From Petrosia ficiformis (Eukaryota > Porifera > Demospongiae > Haplosclerida > Petrosiidae): a stretch of DNA of 64,000 bases. Made by a program: the position numbers and the translations under genes. This document shows, in pieces, positions 12,301 to 24,300 of this stretch. Positions within the stretch are counted from its first letter, which is position 1. Each line of letters opens with the position of its first letter. Under the pieces are notes generated by a model, which searched no databases, had not been told where the DNA came from, and worked only from the letters and a program-made list of their open reading frames with translations. The stretch lies in NCBI GenBank assembly GCA_947044365.1, contig OX345638.1, forward strand, positions 9,376,701 to 9,440,700, read 5' to 3'.

Positions 12301-15300
12301 GCATAATATAGTTACTTGTTTTTCAATTTTTCTTCATCTTACTTTCAACAGTTCTTGTTTAAGGTTTACAAATGTATTATCATAGTAAATACAATTTCCT
12401 TTAAGGCGATTTTGTCTTATTGCTCTTGATATAGCTCAAACACATTTGTTTACGTGCCGTGCCCATTACTTCACCAACCCACCTTCCCCCGGAATTACTC
12501 AATTTCCTTAACTACGTATAAACATGTGTGTTTCACAAGAATAATTATATAGATATCAAACATAGACAAGGGATATCTATATAGATTCTTCACATCTCCT
12601 GCATTACTTGTCACTATATAGTCATCTCTTCTCTTTATGCAGATGAGGCAGAGCATAACAGACAATGATGAGAGATCCTTTCGGAAAAGAAGACTTGGTA
12701 TGTATAGATATAATATCAGGAGCCTATAATGATAGAAAGCAGAAGAATACTCTTAAATAAACTCATAATAACAATTAATAATGAAAAACATTTTGTTCCT
12801 CATAGATATGTCACAAGTTGATGATTCCCTTGTTCTTTCACCCAATGAACCACCCAAACAGGTATTGTTTTATTAGTAATGACATTGTGCTAATAATGGT
12901 GGACAATATATCAATATTAGGAACATATTGTTATAGGGTAGATTTAGGATTTGATATTAGCAATTCCAGGATTGATGCCTGTCTTTTAAAGCCAATATTT
13001 CACACTATATATATTGTGGTATAAATAGAGTGTGCAATTTAGGGGGGAACTGTGCCAACTCCACCCCCCTTAAATCCACTCTTAATATTTATGGTAGTTA
13101 GCGATATATTGATATTTTCGATTTGCTGCTATGGACATGCACAATTACACATGTTGAAATTACCAATGTGTATATTCCTTGACAAGCAAAGATCTACTAC
13201 CACTACATATATATTACCATGATATTATTGCCCAGCGCTAAAACTAATAGCAATACTATAAATGCCTTCATAAAACAAGAAGCCACTTACAATAGATTGC
13301 ATTCCTGAGATTGTCTTAGGGTGACTTTCTCATGTCTGAAACTCAACAGTATATTTAGTCTGGCATAGCCACACTCTTCACTTAGAGGAAGAAGGGTCTG
13401 GGGACATACATAATTATACTAAATCTGTTCTGCCATACATCATTATAGATGTGGTAGTTAATTACTACATTCTTGTATTGTGAATATAATTATCATAATT
13501 ATGAATATCATTATGCAATGGATGGATTCTTTCCGACTGCGACAGCACCACTAGTTGGAATATGTATATCTCAGATCCTTCCTCCTCCAAGCAAAGGGTG
13601 TGGCTATGCCAGACTACAGCATATATATAGTTACTTGTTTTCAATTCTTCTTCATCTTACTTTTCAACAGTGCTTGTTTAAAGATTATAAATGTATTTTT
13701 GCTATAACAACTAGTAATTACAGTTTCCAATTTCAATTAAGAGGATTTCGTCTTATTGGTCTTGATATAGCTCAAGCACATGTTTGGCCATGCCCATTAC
13801 TTGACCAACCCACCTCCCCTTCGGAATGAATCAATTTCCTTAACTAAATATAAACATGTGTGTGCCAAGAATAATTATATAGATATCAAACGTATAGACA
13901 AGGGATATCTACATGTATATATATATTTCAAATCTCCTGCATTAATTGTCACTATATAGTCATCTCTTCTCTTCTTTCAGATGAGGCGGATCATAACAGA
14001 CAATGATGAGAGATCCTTCCGAAAAAGAAGACATGGTATGTATAGATATAATATCAGGCACAGTGAGAGGGGTGGACAAGGGGGACTTTTGTCTCAGGGC
14101 CCTCGCTTTTTAACTAAAGCAGTTCAGTGGAATATGATATGTTATATTTTATGATTATTTTAACCTGACAGTTGAAAATTTTTCACTTCATTTGGGTTGA
14201 ATATAGACCAAGAATTTTGTAGAAATATTCATTAATATGTGTGTGTATTCACACATATTAATTAACTACGCCCCTCATGAACAATAATTATAGTAGGTGA
14301 AAATTATGTGCTACACTTCATGCCCCATTTACATAGGAGTCACAATTTAAATTTTACCCCAAGCCTAATCTACTCTCTAGCCAACCTGTATAATATGCAT
14401 GTAAGTCACAACTGAGTCAATCTGGATTACCATACAAAGTGTTTGACAATTACAAGGTAAGTAACTGCTCTTATCTTCAAACTATCTTTAGTATTTATTA
14501 CAAGAGCCTGAGAATATGCTTAGGAAGGTTCTGAACTATCATTGTAAAAACTGTTTTGCAGATCAAAACTCAATTGTCACTATTATCTCAAGTTTAAATG
14601 TGCACACTAACTTTCAAATGATACATTATGTTGATTTCACACAAATAATCTGGGGAGGAAAAATGTATTTGAACAAGTGAAAAGTAGATACTGTCTATGA
14701 GGAAACCAACAGCAATCTGTCCAATAAGATTATTTGACATGATGTGCGACATATTGCATTGTCTTTTAAGGTGTGAATCTCCTGTGAATAATAAGAAACT
14801 TTATACCTGATTATAGACACTTTAGTAAACGTTTGACCCTTTCATGCTCCTACTACACTCTATGCCATGGATGGGATAGGCTACAGAACATATTTTACAG
14901 TGGGGGGGGCTCGGTTTCGGTGCATGAAGCGTGCCATGAAAATACTAGTCGTTAATTATTCATGAAGGGCATTGTCAATTTAATGTTCACTAATTAATAA
15001 TAAAGTGGTTCAATAAACAAGATGTGACCAGAGACCAGACTAACCATTATAACAGTAGTACTGATGTAGCGTACCTGGAAGATTGAACACTTCTTGTGCA
15101 CTTTTGAGATGGTGGCTCTGCCAACAACTCAAAGAGAGATCCCTGTAGACTGTGAATTTCACATTTAATTTATTCGAAGGTTGGGGGGGGGGGGGGCATG
15201 GTCCCCCATGGCCTTTCAATGGTTCCATTGCCTGTGTGGATGGATGGTGTATTCTCAGTTTAAAAATTAGCCAATCAGTCTAACAATGAAAAAAGTATTT

Positions 15301-18300
15301 AATTTATGAGAAGACATACTGAAATGTGAAGATCATGTATATTTGTATCACTGCTTGTATAGGAGGATTGAATTCCTTTAGATATAATTCTGCCTATCTT
15401 CTTTTGTGGCCATGCAGGCTAATAATGTTCATTACATATTTGAGAGCATATTCATAATTTATGACAGCAGTATTCATTCTAATTACAATTAAGTAAACAG
15501 ATGGATATTCTTTCCAGCCTTAATAATTATCATGAATAATTTATATTATGATAAAGAATGAACCTCACTTTACTTATCATAGATGACTCACGTACAGGAG
15601 TTGAGGTGCCTTCTTCTCTTCCCTCCAAAGAGCCCAAATTGGTAATGTTTTACGTAAATTAAGAAAAGCAATTCATTATACTAATAGAATAGAATATATG
15701 ATTAGCAAAATTATTAGATATCCACATGATATGATGAGTCATTCACATCACTTTAAAATTGAAACCAAAAGCAAAGCACAGAATAAGACAATACTTGATA
15801 TATATATCAAACTGCTATAGTGAATTATTAATATGGTGTTTTGTTCATGACAATTCTTACCTTAATTCATACTATAATGCATCATATGATAAAGTAGAAC
15901 TGAGGAAACTGCATGTACTAGTTGAGATATAGAGCAATATGTAATTCCAACATAGTCCAGCAGCTCTAAACTAAAGCAACAATGTAGCCTATACAAGTTC
16001 ATTTTTGAAATAAAAGATTAATCATGTGAAATAGTTGTGATATTGGAATGCTATGATAATAACAAATTCATCTTTTGTAATTTATTACTTTGTACCTACC
16101 ACATGTACAGCATGATGATAGTGTAGGTCATTACAAGATATCTGAAAAGTATCATCCTGAGTTTGACGAAAAGAGGGGAGAGCTTTGCATACTTATGAGC
16201 AAAGTAACTAAGATTCTTAAAAACAAACCCGTCTCTTTAGATGACTTGAATTATTTTCTGAGTATTTACCGGAGTGATGCCAAAACTGCAGAATCACATA
16301 ATGATGCAATGAAAGTTGTTTGTAATTACACATCTTTGACGAACACAAAACTTCTTGAAGCCATTGCCAAAGAGTTTAACCTACAAGATGCAATCCATCT
16401 CATCGAGGAATTCAACAAATCAATTGATGAGTTCTGTGAGACGATCCAAACACAACATATATATGGTCAGGATTTTATGAAGCATTCACATAGAAATCTT
16501 CTGAAATCAGAGCAAGTGAAGTTCGTTTTAGAATGGGAAGGTGATAAGACGACACTGAGTGATATACAAAGTTTACTCAGAAAAGCTTTTCATGACAACG
16601 CTAGACATGTAATGGTGAAGGTGGTGAACGAAGGGAACTCCATTATCGTGATCTGCTATGCTCCCCTTCATCTTCATGAAGAGCTGATAAGACTACTAAA
16701 GGATAACGAAGAGGATTTGAGAAAAGAGGGAGTACTTTCTGTTTCCATTGGACGTTATGTCATCATCAAGAGAAAAACAGAAGACAAGGTTAGAGTTTTT
16801 AGTGCTCATGCAGTTAATAAATAATAATTGTATGATATAATTAGGATTATAACACAGTGTTTTGACGCAGTATTTCTCATCTATATAATTAATATGACAC
16901 AAGTGTCACTTATTATGTCTCTTCCTCTGTCGTCAATGAATCGGCTTCTGGTTTTGTAGTTTTTTCTACTTACAATAGGTGCTGTTTAGCTGATTAATTC
17001 TATTAAAAACAATAAAATTTAAGTAAAACATTTTGTGGTTGTGTGCATTCTGTTATATAGTATAAATTATTTATGATGTAAAAAAATTCACATTTGCAAC
17101 TTAACTGTGAATAATACCTAAGTTTTGTCCCCGCTCTACTGTGTTATACTATAGGCTATAAACTCCTCTTTGGTGCTATAGAATATGATAAATAATATTT
17201 AATATATCACCATGCCCATCAACTGACCAACCCCTCAACCCTCAACTCTATATACTGCCCAATAATTGACCAGGCCCACAGAATGTCTTCAACTACATAA
17301 TATTATACTGTGACAAAAAAATCCTACAATATTATACAGTTTTAACACATGGGAAAGCAATCATAAAGGTGCCTTCCAATGTTCACTATAACGCACTTGA
17401 GTATTATGATTACATTTTCTTTTCATGCAGTTGAACCAACAAGAAAAGCCATTTTGCCAAAGTGTCTCTATGGAAGAACAAGGTGATAACAAAAATTCTG
17501 TTTTGTGTCCTGGTAGCATGTATAAAGATTGAGTATACATATGAGTTGAGCTGTTTACTGCAAGTAGAGCAACCCAATATCATATACTGTATATGCTTAA
17601 AGAAATGCCTCTCCTGATTAAGTGCCTGTCTTGATTAGACGCCAGGTTGAAACATCCAATAAATGCCTGACTTTAATTAAACACCTGGGTGTGGCATTTG
17701 CAAACATGTGTTGCAGAAATTGTTTCATAGGTTATGAGTTTACTCAGTTTAGTCCAGAATTTGTTATCAAGAGTACTGAAAAAGAGCTGCAGTGTAAGTG
17801 AAAGCTACTTATTCCAAGCAAATCTCCTCTGTCGAGTCTGACTGGACTCATGGAAACAACACAGTATTTTAAATTTGGTAGACAGTTAGTTATAAGATTG
17901 ATAATGATGTATAGAAAGTTTCAAACAGTTCCAAAATAGTTTAAGAGACTACCTCTAATAAACACCCATATTAATTGTTTAAGTGCCAAGTGCAGAGGTC
18001 CAGAAAAGAAATGAACAGCTATGTGTTCCTTTAAGCATATATGGTATACAAAACTGTACATATAGGAGGAGTCAATGAAACATTACGTTGCATTTTTGTA
18101 CTACACACATTCTACATTTCGTAGTATTCTAAATCTTCATTAAAACTCAGTAATTAAATATTCAGTGATAGATCATATATCACTTAGTTTCACAACCTGT
18201 GGCCATTTCAAAAATTAACCAGCTAATTATAATTATTCCAACCACACCCACCATGGATTATTTATACTGATCATATGTGTGGGGCTCACAACCTCATCAA

Positions 18301-21300
18301 AGCAAAACCTTTATTGCAACTGAACACAGGTATTTTGCATCTTTCTCGATCTACTGGCGCAATTTAACAGTCGTCTTAACCTTGCATACCAATTAATAGG
18401 AAACACAGCGACTGCGAGCAAACTCTTTTTTCATTTACTCTCCCAACATCATTTAAAGCAAGCTACAAAGCAAGTATAACTTAGTAAATGCATCACATAT
18501 GTGTCATCATACACTATATTCTATTCTAATCTCCTTTTACTTTTAAAAAGTGACCTAAGCTAACTTCAAGGTAGCATCAAAGGTCGGACACTGGAAGGAA
18601 AGTGTCAACAAAGCCTGTGTGTTTTGTACAATAGAAGGCTGACTTGCTGCCACCACACTGGCATACCATCGTAAGCTACAGTAATTTTTGGAGTGGTGCC
18701 ACCAGGACCCTTTGAATTGTAGTGAAGTTTAGTAATTCTAGTAACTAGGTGGTACTTCCTTTCTGAGCAGAATGTTGTAAAATTACAACATTAGCTATGT
18801 AACTCAAAGGAATAAACAGTTACTAATTATGTGGACACTAAAATTCCATTTTTATAATGAGCTCTAAAGTAGTCACCAAGAAAACTGAAGCTTCTTGTTT
18901 GTAAAACTCTACTGTGGAGTTGTTTATGTAGCTACTCATCACTCCTGCTAACTTCAAGTATTTCCTAACATCTATGAAAGCATGAGAATCTGATGCAACT
19001 CAACTGTCTTTAGCAGTCATGTTCATCTTTTTTAAGACAATTGCTATGCTATTTCCACATGGAGTAAAGAGCTGTGACTGCTGATGAAGCTGGACAGAAG
19101 CTTCTGGAATATCAACTTTGAAACAGTCAGTTCCATATTACAGCTGTACTACAAATACAAAACATTTTTATTAACTTCTACTGTATGTAGTTTGGGTTCC
19201 TGGTGCAGCCAGGTTTTGAAGTTTGTTGTGCAAGAGAAATGCTTATGGGCATGCTTGATCGTGACATTTTTACATTACCTTTGAAAGTTAATTAATCAAG
19301 AGACTAAACACATTAACCACGGGCCCATGTGTGCTCAGGTGTGGCTATACCACTGATCCCTTCTTTGTTAAGGAAAATTAGCGGTTTGTCTATCATTGAA
19401 ACTCCCAACTTGTAGCACCTCACTAGTGTGGATTTAATGAATGAAATTACACTTCTCTTTCCTATTTACATACTATATTATGCTTGAAGTACATTGTATT
19501 GTCTTTGATACCATATAGAGTTGATGAGAATGATTACTTTCCTTCTGTTTGTTCTATAGGTATTGACACTGAAGAAGGTGAGAAACATGACAGGAGGCAG
19601 GAAAGGGAATATTTGCAAAGGAGAAAACGATACGATCCAAATTTCATTCTACTACAGCGAGATTCTCCGAAATTATCTACTCTGCTGAAACCAAACTATG
19701 ATGTCAATCTTGCATTACTAGCACAAACTGAGGAAGTCGTACAGGTGTTTAGTACTTGTTATTTGTTAACAATGGAAAATCTTTACCGAGAAATGAATGG
19801 ATATTGGTATGATCGACCGAGACGGATACCAATAGAGATCGATCACGTAGTCAGATTGTTGCAAAAGGAGCTAGGGCTTCCTGTACCACAAGATATCACA
19901 GGCATTGATCATTTGAATCATTATTTCAAGAGTATATGTGTGTCTTGGTTCAATTTTGAACCAATCGCTCTAATCTCCAATCTATTTTTGAATCCCTTTT
20001 ATCCAGAGTTACAGAAAAAGTGGATGGAATATTATCATCTTTTTCATGAGTATTGTTATCAACGTAATTTGAAGGACTGCAAGGGAATCTTGTTTAACAC
20101 TGAGAATGACAATATTTTTATATTACGAGTTGATGAAACATACTACACTATGACGCTGCCAGATATTTCCAGCCTGCGTGATTCCCTCTGTTATGTATTA
20201 GGCTGTAACAAATTATCAGTCCATCCACTTAGTGTTTTACCAGGTTCTCTTCTCTTAGTGTTCTGTTACTGTGCTGATGACTACCACAGCAGGTTTCAGC
20301 AGTTGACGAAGGAACAGCTGACTTGCCTTGCAGATTTAAAAATTTGCAAAGTATTGAGTCTCAGAGATATTGAAAATCGTTTTGTATATTCCAACATACA
20401 GAATACGGTATGTTTGTATTTTGATGTTAGTGGACATATAATTATAATTACATTTTTGTTTCTTAGATTGCACCACATATAAAGGGAGCAATAGAGAGTG
20501 AACCTACTCCACAAGGTGATAATATATGAATGATATAGTTGACAAGTAGTTTCCAAAGTTTTAATCCAATACTTCAACATCACATGAAGTTTTACCATTT
20601 TTCTTATACTGTAAACCCAGAAAAGTGATATTTAGTGTTTTAGCTATAATTCACACTTTAGCATCCATTATAATGTTAGTGTTGTTTTAGTTAACTATAA
20701 CTATAACTAAATCCCCTTTCAATAAGGGTCTTGATTTTAGTCAACTAAACTATAACTGAATTACAAGTCTACAGTAAGAACTATAACTAAATGAAAGTTG
20801 GACAATAATGGGCACTCTTAGTTAGTTAAAACCCTTTTAGTAAGCCTAACATAACCTTGGTTATTTTAGTTAATTAAACTATAACTAAACTAAAATTATG
20901 CAAAACTCTTCACATTATAACTATAACTAAAAGTGGTCATTAGTGTCAGACTAAAACAACACTAATTAATGTTAATGTACTAAGACATATGAACAACATT
21001 GTCAGTCCAGGATTTGACCACAATGAGAGTCAAACACTTTAACCACAAAACTATCATGATGTTTCACATAAACACTCATATTACCAAATCGTTATATGTG
21101 AACTAACAGCTATAATAATTAACAGCTATTTAATTTAATGTAATCTCACAATTACTAACATAGTTAATGTCCAGCTAACATTTCTGGGTTTATGATAAAT
21201 GTAATCACAAAATTGAATTTAATATTCTACTTCAACGAACAAGTTATCATCTTATTTTATTATATAGAGCTTTTACAAATACTGGAGAATGCCCAAAAGA

Positions 21301-24300
21301 AAGGATTCGTCAGTGTGAAGTGGACAAGCTTTGCACTCTTTGGCGCATCAGGAGTTGGCAAGACGTCCTTCTTAAATCTGCTATTGAGAAAGAAACCACT
21401 CACTGAACATCATAGCACTCCTGTTGCTAAAGCTCCTGAGGTACGTTTGGTTAGTAAAGAGGAATGTGATGATGTTATTATGTCTGATGAAAGCTGCTTT
21501 TGGACATCAGCAGATCCCGAGACAATGAAAATGAAATTTCTTCAGGCCATAAAGTACAGTGTTCGAACTCAAAATGATGAAACTGAACCTCAAGAATTAC
21601 AAGAATCGAATGAAGATGAAATGAAGAGTACCTCACAAGAAGAAATAGATTGTGTATATCAGTCACCACTCACATCACAAGTGACACCAAAGAAGATGCC
21701 TCACGACTTGATGCCCATTGACCATTCTCAAAATAAAGAACAGCTGCAGTCAATTTCTGAACTAAAAGAGACCAAAGAGAAGCCATTGCTCACATCGCTA
21801 GCAATGCCAAAGAAGAAACCTCATGACTCTCTGCCTACTGACCATTCTCCAGATGAAGAACAGCTACAATCGATGTCTGGAGTACAAGAGTCCAAAAAGA
21901 AGCTATTAGTCCTATCACAAAGGACACCAAAAAAGAAACCTGATGAGTCTGTGCCTACTGACTATTCTCCAGATAAGAAACAGTTACAATTGATTTCTGG
22001 AGTACAAGAGTCCAAAGAGCAGCCATTACTTACATCACATGTAATGCCAAAGAATAAGCCTCCGCCTACTGACCACTCTTCAGATGAAGAACAGCTACAA
22101 TCGATGTCTGGAGTACAAGAGTCCAAAGAGAAGCCATTACTAACATCGCAAGCAATGCCAAAGAAGAAGCCCTCAGAATCTCTATCTACTGATTCTACTA
22201 CTTTAAATAAAGAACTTCTTCAATTGATTACTGAAGTAAAGAAATCTGACGAATTGTATAACACTCATATGATGTATGGTGTTGACTTAGGAGGTCAGGC
22301 TGCTTTCCTAGATATTGCTCCAGCACTACTTCGTTATCATTCTCTCAATATGGTTCTTTTTAGGCTTGATGAAAAGCTTGATGATGCTGCAAATTTCTTC
22401 TATTCAGTGCATGGGAGAAAAGTTGGTGAAGGTGAGAAAAGACAGATGAGCACTATGCAGCTTACAAAGAGCTTTTTTCGTTGCAAGTCTCAGCTTCGTC
22501 CTCCTTCCTTTGATCGATTAGAAAAGTATGGAAGGCCACACTTTATAGTCATTGGTACTTGCTATGATGAATATGAAAGGCTTCAAGAAAATAATGAGCT
22601 TAAAGAGAGCCTTGATGAGAAGAATGAGCGTCTTCATAGTGAGCTTAAGAATTATGAAGATGTCAGACATGATTACACCAAAGGTAAAGATATCATCTTT
22701 CCAGTTAACAATATGGGTAGAGGTAGAAATGAAGAAGAGATTGCTGAAAGAATCCGACGTATTACAGGTCGATCTTACATTAGAGCTGAAGTTCCTGCGC
22801 GATGGTTCTTCTTCCAGGTAGAGCTAAAATCCAAAACTAAAGGTCGAAGAATAATAAGCCTTGATGAATGTGTTGAGATTGGAAAGTCAGTTGGTATGCA
22901 ACGTAAGGAGGTACTGGTTGCTTTATGGTACTTCCATAATCTGTCCATTTATCTCCATTTCCCTGGTATTCTATCTCACGTGGTGTTTCTTGACCCACAA
23001 GTGTTATTTGATATGCTGTCTCAGATAATTGCTGTTTCATATGGAGATGATCGCTATCACAATGCCACAATTAAGAGCCTTAAAACAAAAGGAATGTTCA
23101 AACGACAGTTACTAGACACCATGGAATTCGAAGAGGATGTTTTCTCTTGTGATGATTTCCTAAAGCTAATGGAAGGCTTACTAATCATATCACAGATCCC
23201 AAATGACACAAGATATTTCATTCCATGTGTCCTGGATACAATCGATGATCCATTTGAAGATAGTAGTGATGCTATTGAGCCTCTATATCTAACATGGAAT
23301 GGTGAATTGATTCCTAATGGTCTCTTCACATCACTTGTAGTCTTTCTCATGGGACGTGTTTCTCCAACTCAATTTCAGTTGGTTAATGATGTTTATCGTA
23401 ACAAAGTTGTCCTGAGGTGTCAACATTTTGGTGGTGTTCTACATCTACTAGACCAGGTCAAATCATTAACTATACGCTACTTCGGTCCATCTCGTAACTG
23501 CTTCAATATCCGTCGTATGATTCATCAAGGTATAGAATCAATTGTCCACAAGTTTGGCTGGACTGATTCTCTGGCTTCTAGACAGGAAGGGTTTCGATGT
23601 AAAATCGAAGGATGTACAGATTCCTCATTCCATCTTTGCCATCTAATTAGTGAACATGAGGAAATACTCTGCTGTGATGTAAGCAATATCAAATGCTCAG
23701 CTGATAAGACCAGACATCTTTCCTGGTTTCATGAAGGTATGATGTTGTAATGATATTTTGTGTTGTTTCCATGTGCACAGAATGTACATGATGATTGATG
23801 TATCTAAATACTAGTTGTATTGTTTCTGCAAGTGTCAAAGTGTAGTATATATTTATATTATCGCATAGACACCGGTGAATATCATGAGTTGGATACGAAG
23901 TATTGTCATGAGTCTGAAGGACGAGTGACAATACGCGTATACAACAACTGATATTTTCCGGTATCCGTGCGTTAATGGATTTATTGTATTCGTGCACGCT
24001 AACCATGTAGTCATGGAGCTAATGCATCCTAAATGTCATAGAACTAGAACAGTAGAAAACTTGGAAATGGTTGAACCACATACTTCCCATGAACTCACTT
24101 TTATTATACCACCAGAGGTGGTCACAGGCGTTTGTATACAATTAGATCACATCTAAACTATGAATATTGTTATTACTACTTGTTATTCATCTATCTATAT
24201 ATACATGTTAAGAACTAAGGTAATAAATAAAAATGTTACATGATTTTGATAAATAATTTGTTTGTTTTGATAACGAAGAGCCATTTCACATGAACCATAT

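Noticed and set aside
15040..15228. 62-codon minus-strand frame at the G run
   Set aside because: Driven by a homopolymer; no homologue or splice context.
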